Source: Galbibacter sp048266365 (GTDB lineage: Bacteria; Bacteroidota; Bacteroidia; Flavobacteriales; Flavobacteriaceae). Taken from it: a stretch of 64,000 nt of DNA. Position 1 is the stretch's first letter, and every line of letters starts with the position of its first letter. Where the stretch lies: assembly GCF_048266365.1 (NCBI RefSeq), contig NZ_JBLWZP010000005.1:62001-126000 (forward strand), given 5' to 3'. Under the pieces are notes generated by a model. It ran no database searches and was not told the DNA's origin. It saw only the letters and a list, made by a program, of their open reading frames with translations. Positions 17,718-26,787 of the stretch are shown here, in pieces. The position numbers were made by a program, and so were the translations under genes.

Positions 17718-19265
17718 GTGAATAAAGAAATTATTGTTAGATCTAGTTCCTCTGACGTTGATTTTGCCATATTAAAGGATGGAAAACTTATTGAATTACA
17801 CAAGGAAGCAGAGAGCAGTGACTTTTCCGTGGGTGATATTCTACTAGCAAAGGTGCGCAAACCGGTAACAGGTTTGAATGCAGCATTTGTCAATGTAGGT
17901 TATGAAAAAGATGCATTTTTGCATTACCACGATTTAGGACCTCAACTCAGTTCTTTACTGAAATTCATAAAACGTGTAAGCACAGGTAAATTAAAAGATT
18001 TTTCTTTAAAAGACTTCCCATTTGAAAGTGATATAGACAAAAATGGTACTATTAATAATGTATTAAAGGCCAACCAGTCTATATTGGTACAAATTGTCAA
18101 GGAGCCTATTTCAACTAAAGGTCCAAGAATTAGTTCCGAATTGTCCATTGCTGGACGTTATTTGGTATTGGTTCCATTTTCTGATAGAGTTTCTGTTTCA
18201 CAAAAAATAGAGAGCAAAACAGAAAAAGATCGATTGAAAAGGTTGGTACAAAGCATCAGACCTAAAGGGTTTGGAGTTATTGTACGTACCGTGGCAGAAG
18301 GCAAAAAAGTCGCCGAACTAGATAAAGATTTAAACAACTTATTTAAGAAATGGAATGGGTTGTGTAAAAAAATTTATAAAGCGCCTCATCCTTCTAAAGT
18401 CCTCAATGAAATGAATCGTGCAGCCTCTATTTTAAGAGATGTATTTAACGATGATTTCACTGGGATATATGTTGACGATGAAACGCTTTATGATCAAATT
18501 AAAGAGTACGTGCAGGAAATTGCACCGAATAAAGAATCTATTGTAAAATTGTATGAGTCTAAAGTTCCAATATTTGAAAAATATGGAGTAGAAAGACAAA
18601 TCAAAACCTCTTTTGGAAGAACTGTATCCACTAGTAAGGGAGCTTATTTAATTATCGAACACACTGAGGCACTACATGTTGTCGATGTCAATAGCGGTAA
18701 TCGCTCCAACAAGGCCAAGTCCCAAGAAGAAACAGCCTTGGAAGTGAATCTCATTGCAGCAACAGAGCTGGCAAGACAGTTGAGATTAAGAGATATGGGT
18801 GGAATTATAGTGGTCGATTTTATCGATATGACCAATACCGAAAATCGAAGAAAGTTATTCGACCATTTAAGAGAGGAAATGAAAGATGATAGAGCCAAAC
18901 ACAAAATCCTACCTCCTAGTAAGTTTGGCCTCATACAAATAACAAGACAACGCGTTAGACCAGAGGTAAATATTAAGACTCGAGAAGAGAATCCAAATGG
19001 TCAAGGGGGCGAAATTGATGCACCCATTGGATTGATAAACAAGATCAATATCGATCTAGAACGCATAATACATTCAGAAGATGGCAAAAATGGAATAACA
19101 CTTAATACACATCCATTTATAGCCGCATATTTAACAAAAGGATTTCCATCCATACGTTCTAAATGGTTTTTAGAACATAAAAAATGGGTCAAGATTTTAC
19201 CTAGAGATGCTTACACATATTTAGAATACCGTTTTAAAGATAAAGACGGTAAAGTCTTAAAATAA
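17718..19265 (+). CDS. rng: Ribonuclease G/E family endoribonuclease
   Basis: 515 residues from GTG 17718. The TTG at 17694 would add eight residues, but the family normally begins with the VNKEIIVRSSSSDVDFA stretch. An N-terminal S1-like RNA-binding region (about 35-125) is followed by the 5'-sensor region and a catalytic domain with two metal-binding aspartates, in VVDVNSGNRS and GIIVVDFIDMTN. The long C-terminal scaffold of E. coli RNase E is absent, as in RNase G. It processes rRNA precursors and initiates mRNA decay in the cytoplasm. It lies downstream of HU and the 29-codon gene. Confidence 0.95.
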   Translation: MNKEIIVRSSSSDVDFAILKDGKLIELHKEAESSDFSVGDILLAKVRKPVTGLNAAFVNVGYEKDAFLHYHDLGPQLSSLLKFIKRVSTGKLKDFSLKDFPFESDIDKNGTINNVLKANQSILVQIVKEPISTKGPRISSELSIAGRYLVLVPFSDRVSVSQKIESKTEKDRLKRLVQSIRPKGFGVIVRTVAEGKKVAELDKDLNNLFKKWNGLCKKIYKAPHPSKVLNEMNRAASILRDVFNDDFTGIYVDDETLYDQIKEYVQEIAPNKESIVKLYESKVPIFEKYGVERQIKTSFGRTVSTSKGAYLIIEHTEALHVVDVNSGNRSNKAKSQEETALEVNLIAATELARQLRLRDMGGIIVVDFIDMTNTENRRKLFDHLREEMKDDRAKHKILPPSKFGLIQITRQRVRPEVNIKTREENPNGQGGEIDAPIGLINKINIDLERIIHSEDGKNGITLNTHPFIAAYLTKGFPSIRSKWFLEHKKWVKILPRDAYTYLEYRFKDKDGKVLK

Positions 19266-19268
19266 AAT

Positions 19269-19304
19269 AAAAAGTCACATTGTAACAAGTGTGGCTTTTT
19301 TTTA
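19269..19304 (+). terminator. Terminator between rng and the convergent dipeptidase
   Basis: The stem AGTCACA / TGTGGCT (one G-U pair) with a 10-nt loop has A-runs on the left and eight T on the right. It can serve rng and, in reverse, the dipeptidase operon. Confidence 0.75.
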
Positions 19305-19307
19305 TGC

Positions 19308-20381
19308 CTAAAATTTAGCAAGCACCTTTTTTAAGATCCTTAAAAAATTACCTTGATAGATCCCTTTAATGTCGTTTGAAGTATACCCCCTCATTTCCAA
19401 CATTCCTTGGATTTTCTGGAGATCAGCAATGGTATCGATATCATATGGCGATTGTTCCTTTCCAAATCCACCATCCAAATCAGATCCAATACCAACATGT
19501 TTGGTATCCCCTGCCAGTTGGCATATATGATCAATATTGTCAATGATTCGCTTTAATCCTGCGTCAGCGCTTTGAGGCGTAAAAACCCCTCTTTTCCAAT
19601 TTGGAACCATCATCCAAGTATCCAAAACTACACCTATGACAGCTTCCCTGCGTATAAGTTCCTTCAATTGTTGATCTGAAAATTGACGATTATGATCCAC
19701 CAGTGCTCGACAATTGTTATGACTCGCCCACACCACTCCATCAAACACCTCTAAGGCTTCCCAGAAACTTTGATCGCACAAATGTGTAACATCGAGGATT
19801 AGATTTAACTTTTCCATTTCTTGAAGCAAGGTTTTACCTTTCGCTCCAATTCCACCAGTAGAATCCGTTCCGAAGGCATAAGTTCCTGGCCCATAATGTG
19901 CTGGTCCTATAGCTCTTAAACCGTATTCAACAGCCAAGTGTAGATGCTCCATACTCACAATAGAATCTGCCCCTTCTAAACTCAAAACAAAACCAATGCT
20001 TTTACGTGAATCTTTGGATGTCTCCCAGTAGCTTAAATGACCTTCTAAGTCTTTTAAATCGGTGATTTGTCTAAGCTCCTTGGCCTTTACCATTTCCTTA
20101 TACCAGGCGAGTTGCGCCTGAGTATGCGCCCATGCTTGCTCTGGAGAATTCCAACCTGGAAGTGGGTTTTCTGGTTTGACATAACGCGCAATTTGAGTGG
20201 CTACGCAAAGGCCAATATTGCCCTTTCGCATTGCATCAAAAGTCACTGTGTTTTGCCCTCGTCCTGGAAGGTCTTTGAGATCCTTCTCGAAATTGCGAAG
20301 TTCAACGATATCTTTACGAAGGTCACGATTCCAATCAATGGCGTTCATAGAAAGGTCTAAATGTGCATCGAGTATCATCAT
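19308..20381 (-). CDS. Membrane dipeptidase (peptidase family M19)
   Basis: 357 residues. Metal ligands of the renal-dipeptidase family are visible in order: HxD at the start (LDAHLDLSMN), Glu in FVLSLEGADS, His in LDVTHLCDQSF, His in VWASHNNCRA, and the signature VGIGSDLDGGFG. No signal peptide is seen, so it probably works in the cytoplasm. M19 enzymes hydrolyse dipeptides and accept a D-residue at the C-terminal side. It is the last gene of a four-gene run with a D-amino-acid lyase, RidA and a GntP-type permease, which suggests it releases D-amino acids from dipeptides. Confidence 0.93.
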   Translation of the reverse strand: MMILDAHLDLSMNAIDWNRDLRKDIVELRNFEKDLKDLPGRGQNTVTFDAMRKGNIGLCVATQIARYVKPENPLPGWNSPEQAWAHTQAQLAWYKEMVKAKELRQITDLKDLEGHLSYWETSKDSRKSIGFVLSLEGADSIVSMEHLHLAVEYGLRAIGPAHYGPGTYAFGTDSTGGIGAKGKTLLQEMEKLNLILDVTHLCDQSFWEALEVFDGVVWASHNNCRALVDHNRQFSDQQLKELIRREAVIGVVLDTWMMVPNWKRGVFTPQSADAGLKRIIDNIDHICQLAGDTKHVGIGSDLDGGFGKEQSPYDIDTIADLQKIQGMLEMRGYTSNDIKGIYQGNFLRILKKVLAKF

Positions 20382-20421
20382 TTATCAAATTTTATTGAAG
20401 TGAGTTTATTCTAAAACTAAG

Positions 20422-21540
20422 TTATATGGATATTTTTTGACCTCTTGCACTTACCTTCCATCGTCCTATTACGTGAGCGGATTTAACCACTTGCAAATGC
20501 TGATATTTTGCAACTGTAGGACAAATATGTATAGGAAGGGAATAGATTAAATCTCCTACCTTATAAGAACCCCAATCATCTGTATGAAATACAAAATGCT
20601 CCTCACTTTGGCTGATTTGTTTTAAATTATCCGCATTTAAAAGTTCTATTCTTGGGAAATTCATTTCGGGTGCAATAGATTTATGGCCCAAATCTGAAGT
20701 TAGGGTTCCTTGTGCGGGTTTACTGATAATTCTTGAGAAGAGTACTGCTGCCGGTAACATTTCCATCTCCGGAAAGCGTTTACCATAGCCAGCATCCCAC
20801 AACAGCACAGTTCCGGGGCTCAGCTCTACCTCATCTCTTAATGCATGAATTGGAAAGCTTGGAGAACCACCTGCAATAATCGTATCTACCGTGATACCTT
20901 CTGCTTTAAGTTCATCTCTTAATTGAATTACGCTTTCAAAACAAGCATTACACTGCTTTTTACGCTCTTCAAAATCCGAACCGGTTAGATGACCATCATA
21001 GACATGAAATCCCTTTGCTTGTATGGACATATCTTCTACGAGAAATTGATATAATTCCTTGGCCTGCTCTTGAGGAATTATTCCTGTACGGTCCATCCCT
21101 ACATTTATATCCATCCATAAAGCAACTTTCAAGCCATTTTGATGTGTTATGTCAGCGAGATGTCGAGCGTGTTCTAAATCGTCTACAAGCATAGAATATT
21201 TAGTATCTGTATAGGTTTTAACTAGCTCAAAGTACCGTTGCACATTTTGACCGACTAGTTGCATTGCAACAAGGACATCCTCAGCCTTACATTGTCCCAG
21301 AAGTTCTGCTTCAGCAATAGTAGCACACTTAAACTTCTGTATGCCATAAGCCTGCTGCATACTAACAATCTCCGCATTTTTATATGTTTTAATATGGGGT
21401 CTAAGCCTAGATATATCACCCGCAATGGCAATCATGCGTTTAATATTATGAGTGATCCGATCTGGATAGACCAATAAAGCAGGCGTTGCAATGGCGTCTG
21501 CATTCTGAATTTCGTACCAATTTTTTTCCTTCATCACCAT
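20422..21540 (-). CDS. PLP enzyme of the D-serine dehydratase/D-threonine aldolase family
   Basis: 372 residues. A fold-type III (alanine-racemase-like) TIM barrel carries the PLP lysine in RPHIKTYKN (about residue 52) and glycine-rich phosphate contacts (IIAGGSPSFP). A C-terminal beta domain contains the H-x-C pair in SLPIHICPTVAKYQ (about residues 340-352). In eukaryotic-type D-serine dehydratase, H-x-C binds zinc, while D-threonine aldolases use H-x-D; the Cys here favours a dehydratase, though the call stays open. The neighbours RidA (which removes the 2-aminoacrylate made by serine dehydratases) and a GntP/DsdX-type permease fit D-serine breakdown. Confidence 0.85.
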   Translation of the reverse strand: MVMKEKNWYEIQNADAIATPALLVYPDRITHNIKRMIAIAGDISRLRPHIKTYKNAEIVSMQQAYGIQKFKCATIAEAELLGQCKAEDVLVAMQLVGQNVQRYFELVKTYTDTKYSMLVDDLEHARHLADITHQNGLKVALWMDINVGMDRTGIIPQEQAKELYQFLVEDMSIQAKGFHVYDGHLTGSDFEERKKQCNACFESVIQLRDELKAEGITVDTIIAGGSPSFPIHALRDEVELSPGTVLLWDAGYGKRFPEMEMLPAAVLFSRIISKPAQGTLTSDLGHKSIAPEMNFPRIELLNADNLKQISQSEEHFVFHTDDWGSYKVGDLIYSLPIHICPTVAKYQHLQVVKSAHVIGRWKVSARGQKISI

Positions 21541-21544
21541 TCAA

Positions 21545-22009
21545 TTATTTATGTAATTCAAAAATAGCTTCTACTTCGACTGGAATGTTGTCGGGCAACA
21601 TCATACCCACAGCACTTCGAACCCCTATTCCATTTTCTGTTCCAAAAACCTCTGCCATTAATTCACTAAATCCATTGATCACAAGGGGATGTTTTCTAAA
21701 ATCAGGCGTACAATTCACCATACCAAAAACCTTCACCACCCTTTTAATTCGATCAATATCCCCAAAATGAGTTTGAATGGTGGACAGCATGGTAAGTCCC
21801 ACCTGTCTGGCTCCCTTGTAACCCCCGTCTACGTCTAAATCTTCACCGACCCTTCCAGATATTAGATTACCATCCTCAAGCACAGGCCCCTGCCCTGATA
21901 CATACAAGAAATTATCAACGACAAGGATTGGACGATATACTCCTGCTGGTTTTGGAGCTGGCGGTAATATAATTCCTAGTTCTGCAATTCTTTCCGATGG
22001 TTTTTTCAT
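21545..22009 (-). CDS. RidA-family enamine/imine deaminase
   Basis: 154 residues, slightly longer than RidA because of an N-terminal extension (to about residue 28). The fold motifs are present (FLYVSGQGPV, then GVRSAVGMMLPDNIPVEVEAI), including the conserved Arg and Glu that bind the imine. RidA proteins hydrolyse 2-aminoacrylate and related reactive imines made by PLP enzymes. It lies 4 nt upstream of the D-amino-acid PLP enzyme gene in the same operon, which fits that role directly. Confidence 0.9.
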   Translation of the reverse strand: MKKPSERIAELGIILPPAPKPAGVYRPILVVDNFLYVSGQGPVLEDGNLISGRVGEDLDVDGGYKGARQVGLTMLSTIQTHFGDIDRIKRVVKVFGMVNCTPDFRKHPLVINGFSELMAEVFGTENGIGVRSAVGMMLPDNIPVEVEAIFELHK

Positions 22010-22039
22010 AGGTGATTTAGTTTTAAATATGAACTCTAA

Positions 22040-23362
22040 TTATACGAAAAAATTCAAAATTAACACCCCTATAAGTCCTATGATTCCCACAGAAGTTTCC
22101 ATCACTGTCCAAGTGGATAAAGTCTCCTTAACGGAGAGATTAAAGTATTCCTTAAACATCCAAAATCCACTATCGTTTACATGGGATAACATAAGACTTC
22201 CAGACCCAATAGCTAGCACCATCAATTCTGCGCTCACACCTTGACTTTGTGCAAGGGTGGAGACTATCCCAGCCGTGGTTAATCCTGCCACAGTAGCTGA
22301 GCCAACACACACTCTAATTACTGTTGCGATCAGCCATGCCAAAAACAAGGGAGATAGATCTGAATCTTTAATTAAATCTGCGATATATTCACTGACGCCA
22401 CTATCGACTAAAATTTGTTTTAAGGCTCCGGCTCCCGCGATGATAAGAAGTATCATGGTGATACTCGATATGGACTCCGTGAGGGAGTTCATCAGTTCGG
22501 TCATTTTCTTCCCTCTTGATAATCCTAGGGTATAAATTCCTACCAGTACAGCAATAAGCATTGCAATCACAGGATCACCCACAAAACTCAAGAGTGTAGA
22601 TCCTATAGAGTTTGGATCTAAAAAGTGATTGCCTATAGTCGAAACACCTATGAGAATAACTGGCAATAGCGCCGTGAGAATACTCACCGTCATTCCTGGT
22701 AATTTACTTTTTTCTATAGGTTGTGCATTGTAGAATTCCTTTAATGGGGTGGCATTTACCTTTTGAATCCAAGAAGTTCTAGCCAGCATAGGCCCTGATA
22801 TTATGATAGTTGGTATAGCTATTATTATTCCATACAATAGAGTCTTACCTATGTCTGCATTAAATTGTTCTACAATTGCTGTAGGAGCTGGATGTGGAGG
22901 CAAAAACCCGTGAGTTACCGACAATGAAGTAAGCATTGGTAATCCCACATATAAGAGCGGCACTCTACTGGAAATTGCTACGGTAAATATTAGAGGAATG
23001 AGAAGTACAAAACCCACAGAGTAGAACATTGGTATCCCCACAATAAAACCAGTGAGAACCACTGCCCATTGGATATACTTTCTTCCAAACTTCGCAATTA
23101 GTTTATCTGTAATTTGTTGGGCAGCTCCACTGTCTGCAACAAGCTTACCCAACATGGCACCCAAACCTAATATAAGCACTAAAAAGCCTAGTGTTCCTCC
23201 GATCCCGTTTTGTATCGAGGCCACCACTGAGTCCAGTTCCATTCCGCCGGCAATACCTACAAATAAGGACACAATGATAAAGGTGAGAAAGGCATTGAGT
23301 TTAAATTTTACAATAAGCAGAAATAGCAGTAGGATTCCTAGAAGAACAATAAATAAAGGCAT
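22040..23362 (-). CDS. GntP-family permease (gluconate/D-serine type)
   Basis: 440 residues, strongly hydrophobic, about 12 membrane helices. GntP family features are present: VLILGLGAMLGKLVADSGAA near 70, GFLPPHPAPTAIVEQF near 155, and a SHVNDSGFWMFKEYF motif near 390. Members carry gluconate, fructuronate or, as in DsdX, D-serine, with protons. The downstream D-amino-acid lyase, RidA and dipeptidase genes make an amino-acid substrate more likely than gluconate; this is inference. It is the first gene of that run. Confidence 0.93.
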   Translation of the reverse strand: MPLFIVLLGILLLFLLIVKFKLNAFLTFIIVSLFVGIAGGMELDSVVASIQNGIGGTLGFLVLILGLGAMLGKLVADSGAAQQITDKLIAKFGRKYIQWAVVLTGFIVGIPMFYSVGFVLLIPLIFTVAISSRVPLLYVGLPMLTSLSVTHGFLPPHPAPTAIVEQFNADIGKTLLYGIIIAIPTIIISGPMLARTSWIQKVNATPLKEFYNAQPIEKSKLPGMTVSILTALLPVILIGVSTIGNHFLDPNSIGSTLLSFVGDPVIAMLIAVLVGIYTLGLSRGKKMTELMNSLTESISSITMILLIIAGAGALKQILVDSGVSEYIADLIKDSDLSPLFLAWLIATVIRVCVGSATVAGLTTAGIVSTLAQSQGVSAELMVLAIGSGSLMLSHVNDSGFWMFKEYFNLSVKETLSTWTVMETSVGIIGLIGVLILNFFV

Positions 23363-23447
23363 TGGTTGGTATTTGGTTTAAGATTAAAAAAACTCACTCC
23401 ACGAAGGTTTCAATTGAAGAATACATCCGAAAATGAGTCGACTGAAC

Positions 23448-23514
23448 GAGTTGTATAGGTCATCATTTTTCAAAAGCATTACCTTCTCAAAATCATGATA
23501 AATCCATACAACTC
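23448..23514. repeat. Inverted repeat upstream of the GntP-type permease
   Basis: GAGTTGTATAGG (23448-23459) and CCATACAACTC (23504-23514) are near-perfect inverted copies about 45 nt apart, 85-150 nt before the permease start. They could be a pair of operator half-sites or the base of a long leader hairpin. Nothing else is recognisable in the 279-nt gap 23363-23641. Confidence 0.4.
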
Positions 23515-23641
23515 ACACAATAAATATACAATAATAGTTTTAAATATGTACGGAGGAACCCACCCATCTCATTTAGTTAACAATTCTTCTACAAGTATGC
23601 GAATTTTAAAACTTTTAAAGTTATTCTTGAAAATGCACTCA

Positions 23642-24742
23642 TTACACTTTTATATAAATTTTCCGTTTATCCATAACATAACCTATGTACCAGAGTATCA
23701 TCGTAAAGGCAAGTGCAAAGATAAATGACCCGAAATAATCACCCAACCATGACATAAACACATTTTCGGCTATCCAGCCGTAAGCGGTGTTACCGTCAAT
23801 TCGAATCAAAAACAACAACTTCACAAACAAACCAGAAAGGATATATATGAAGAGTGGGTTCTTCCCCAAAACCTCAAAGAAATAGGTCCAATTCTTTTTG
23901 TCCAATATTTCAATACCATAGACCAAAAAGGAAAGTACCATCACGTCTATTCCAACGGTTAATAGCACATAAGAGCTAGTCCATATTTTTTTGTTGATCG
24001 GAAATAACAAGTCCCAACTCAAAGCCATAAATACAAGGGTTGCTCCAGCGAGCATTAACAACGCAATGGTTTTAAAATTCTTCCCACTTTGCTGTAGAAA
24101 CACCCCAGCGAAATACCCAAAGATCACATTCACTATGGCAGGTAAGGTGCTTAACAAGCCTTCTGGATCAAAAGGAATTCCCTCACCGTGGTATAAGTGG
24201 TTAGGTCCCAACAACCATAAATCCAATTTTAGAGCAGCGTTGCCTTCCAAGCTATAATCACCCATGGTGTAAATAATTAAATTATAGCCTACTAAAGCGA
24301 CCACACTAAATATCAAGGCTCCTTTAATTTTCCAGTAGTGAATGACTAAAGAAGCAAAAAAGTAACAAAGTGCAATGCGTTGTAAAACACCAAAAATACG
24401 CGTGTCCGCTAAGGCTTTAAGCTGACCATCCCTAAAGAATGGAAACCAGGATAGTAAAAATCCAATGGCAAAGATGATAAAGGTCCTTTTAAATACCTTT
24501 TTCAAAAATGCAGATTGTGGCATCTGTTCAAACTTCCGCATACTAAAGCTCATCGCATTACCAACCACAAAAAGGAAAGTCGGAAACACTAAATCAGTAA
24601 GTGTAAATCCATGCCATGCTGCATGGTGTAAAGGCCTATATACACTTCCCCAAGATCCAGGGGTGTTTACAATAATCATCAGAAATAAAGTCAGTCCCCG
24701 GAGAACATCCAAGGAGAGATATCGTTGTTTTAAAGTGCTCAA
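23642..24742 (-). CDS. DUF5009/heparan-glucosaminide acetyltransferase-like membrane protein (NagX-like)
   Basis: 366 residues with about ten membrane helices. The N-terminus RYLSLDVLRGLTLFLMIIVN, followed by HAAWHGFTLTDLVFPTFLFV, is diagnostic of the DUF5009/DUF1624 group, related to the lysosomal enzyme that acetylates terminal glucosamine. The invariant His in AAWHGF is the presumed acetyl-carrying residue. Bacterial members are often found with amino-sugar or cell-wall recycling genes. It lies upstream of the D-amino-acid operon on the same strand but is separated by 279 nt, so a functional link is uncertain. Confidence 0.85.
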   Translation of the reverse strand: MSTLKQRYLSLDVLRGLTLFLMIIVNTPGSWGSVYRPLHHAAWHGFTLTDLVFPTFLFVVGNAMSFSMRKFEQMPQSAFLKKVFKRTFIIFAIGFLLSWFPFFRDGQLKALADTRIFGVLQRIALCYFFASLVIHYWKIKGALIFSVVALVGYNLIIYTMGDYSLEGNAALKLDLWLLGPNHLYHGEGIPFDPEGLLSTLPAIVNVIFGYFAGVFLQQSGKNFKTIALLMLAGATLVFMALSWDLLFPINKKIWTSSYVLLTVGIDVMVLSFLVYGIEILDKKNWTYFFEVLGKNPLFIYILSGLFVKLLFLIRIDGNTAYGWIAENVFMSWLGDYFGSFIFALAFTMILWYIGYVMDKRKIYIKV

Positions 24743-24894
24743 AATTAGTTAGGTTTAAGTTTCCCTTAAAAGTAACACAAATTTTCAAAACTACAGCTCC
24801 TAATTTTTTACACGACTATACCGCTTACAACTCCCTTCAGCTTTAAATTCAGAAAACTTTTGCAATGCCTCGGCACTTTTTGTTCCTTTACACT

Positions 24895-25371
24895 ATGATT
24901 AAAAAAACTGGCTATACCGTTGAAGAGGCGACTAAAAGACTAGAGCACTATTGTGCTTACCAGGATCGTTGTCACAAAGAAGTGGTGGCCAAACTAAGGA
25001 ATATGGGGATGATTCCAATAGCGATTGACAACATCATAGCTCATTTGATCGCCAATAGGTTTTTAAACGAAGAGCGTTTTTCCAAAAGTTTTGCGCGTGG
25101 TAAATTTCAAATCAAAAAATGGGGCAAGATCAGAATAGTTCGAGAATTAAAAGCTAGAGAGATTTCCCGTTTTAATATTCAAACAGCCCTTAAAGAAATC
25201 TCGGATTCAGATTACTATGAGACCTTTGATCGCTTAGCCCAAAAAAGAGCAGAACAAATCACAGAAACTAATCCGCTGAAAGCCAAAAAGAAACTAGTGG
25301 ACTACCTGCTATACAGAGGCTGGGAATCACATATGGTCTACGAAAAAGCAGCAGAATTATACCCTTATTAA
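24895..25371 (+). CDS. recX: Regulatory protein RecX
   Basis: 158 residues from ATG 24895; an in-frame ATG at 24865 would add ten residues unlike the family. Three-helix RecX repeats are visible (EEATKRLEHYCAYQDRCHKE, then NRFLNEERFSKSFARGKFQI and KWGKIRIVRELKAR). RecX caps and shortens RecA filaments. It stands alone, and recA is not in the window. Confidence 0.9.
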   Translation: MIKKTGYTVEEATKRLEHYCAYQDRCHKEVVAKLRNMGMIPIAIDNIIAHLIANRFLNEERFSKSFARGKFQIKKWGKIRIVRELKAREISRFNIQTALKEISDSDYYETFDRLAQKRAEQITETNPLKAKKKLVDYLLYRGWESHMVYEKAAELYPY

Positions 25372-25557
25372 AGTTATAAATCAGTGCTTAAATTCCATTG
25401 ATCATTTCATATCTATAGCGTGTTAACTCCCTTATTAACCTTACTCGGGTTATATTCACCTTTACGGTCAAAAACTTCAACCATATAATACTTCATGTAT
25501 TTGCCATAAAACAAGATTTATAAAGTGTAAGAATTGTGTTAATGTTCATAACTTTAT

Positions 25558-25575
25558 CATATCTAACAAGATATG
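25558..25575 (+). repeat. Left-end hairpin of the tnpB element
   Basis: A perfect 7-bp stem, CATATCT / AGATATG, with loop AACA lies directly after TTTAT. Subterminal hairpins are the recognition structures of IS200/IS605 ends. Here the stem starts at the presumed cleavage point rather than a few bases inside, so the true end may differ by a few nucleotides. Confidence 0.55.
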
Positions 25576-25602
25576 CTTTGTGAAAGCTATAATTTTGTAG
25601 TA

Positions 25603-26787
25603 ATGAACATGAAACATAAGACATATCGCTTCAGATTGATCCCGAATAAAAAGCAACAAACTCTACTTGCTAAACACTTCGGAAGTGTGCGTTTTGTGTA
25701 CAATCATTTCTTAAGTGAACGTATAGAACAATATAATACAGAAAAAAAGTTCGACAATTACTTCGCCCAAGCGCGTGTTTTGACACAACTCAAAAAACAA
25801 TCAGATAAAATTTGGCTTAACGAGGTCAACAGTCAAGCACTAACATTTGCTTTAAAATCTTTGGATACAACTTTTATAAACTTCTTTAAGAAGTGTTCGA
25901 AGTTTCCACGTTTTAAATCACTAAACCACAAAAACAGCTTCACAGTTCCACAGTATGGAAAGATTGAAGGAGATCGCATTAGAATACCAAAATTCAAAAA
26001 AGGGATTAAAGTAAGGTTACATAGAAAAGTAGAAGGAAAGATTGGTAAAATGACCATCACCCGTACTCAAGCGGGCAAATACTTTGTTTGCATTTTCACC
26101 CAGCAAGAAATCAAACAATTACCAAAAATAAAAAAAGCCATTGGTGTTGATTTAGGCATAAAAGATTTTGCAATTACCTCCGATGGTAAGAAATTCAAAA
26201 ACAACCGTTATACTAATAAATATGCACTTCAATTAAAAAAAGCACAAAAACACCTTTCTCGTAAGAAAAAAGGCAGCAATGGGTTTGAAAACCAAAGACG
26301 CAAAGTTGCCAAAGTTTATGAGAAAATTTCAAACAGTAGATTAGATAACTTACATAAGGTGAGCAGCGAGCTGGTTAGGGATAATCAAATAATAGTTGTT
26401 GAGAATTTAAATGTAAGGGGTATGATTGAAGACAAAAAGTTATCCAAACCCATTACTGATGCCAGCTGGGGAACTTTTTTAGAGTTATTACATTATAAAT
26501 GTGACCATTATGGTCGTAAACTCATAAAAGTAGACCGGTTTTTACCCTCCTCTAAAATCTGTAATGCGTGTGGATGGATAAATGAAGATTTAAGCCTTGC
26601 CGATAGAGAATGGACTTGTGGCAATGGTCATCACTTAGACCGTGATATAAATGCAGCAAAGAACATCCTAAAAGAAGGGTGGGAAATATATCGGCAGGGA
26701 CTGTCGATTACAAAGGTGGAGGAGAATTCAGTCTACTACAGTAGCACATCCTATGAAACCCCAAGCCTATCTATCGCCTCGGCGTAG
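25603..26787 (+). CDS. tnpB: RNA-guided endonuclease TnpB (IS605 OrfB)
   Basis: 394 residues from ATG 25603; the in-frame ATG at 25573 lies inside the left-end hairpin, and ATG 25609 is also possible. An N-terminal helix-turn-helix (YRFRLIPNKKQQTLLAKHF), a WED-like beta region (about 110-165) and a split RuvC nuclease are present. The catalytic residues are in GVDLGIKDFAI (about D183), VVENLNVRGM (about E267) and LDRDINAAKN (about D348). The zinc ribbon has a CxxC (ICNACGW) and then C-G-N-G-H-H, so the second pair is Cys/His rather than Cys/Cys. All catalytic residues remain, so it may be active. TnpB uses an omega RNA made from the element's right end to cut DNA beside its target-adjacent motif. 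Confidence 0.93.
   Translation: MNMKHKTYRFRLIPNKKQQTLLAKHFGSVRFVYNHFLSERIEQYNTEKKFDNYFAQARVLTQLKKQSDKIWLNEVNSQALTFALKSLDTTFINFFKKCSKFPRFKSLNHKNSFTVPQYGKIEGDRIRIPKFKKGIKVRLHRKVEGKIGKMTITRTQAGKYFVCIFTQQEIKQLPKIKKAIGVDLGIKDFAITSDGKKFKNNRYTNKYALQLKKAQKHLSRKKKGSNGFENQRRKVAKVYEKISNSRLDNLHKVSSELVRDNQIIVVENLNVRGMIEDKKLSKPITDASWGTFLELLHYKCDHYGRKLIKVDRFLPSSKICNACGWINEDLSLADREWTCGNGHHLDRDINAAKNILKEGWEIYRQGLSITKVEENSVYYSSTSYETPSLSIASA

Noticed and set aside
25573..25602. ATG 25573 as the tnpB start
   Set aside because: It lies inside the left-end hairpin and the added residues do not look like TnpB; ATG 25603 or 25609 precedes the conserved N-terminus.
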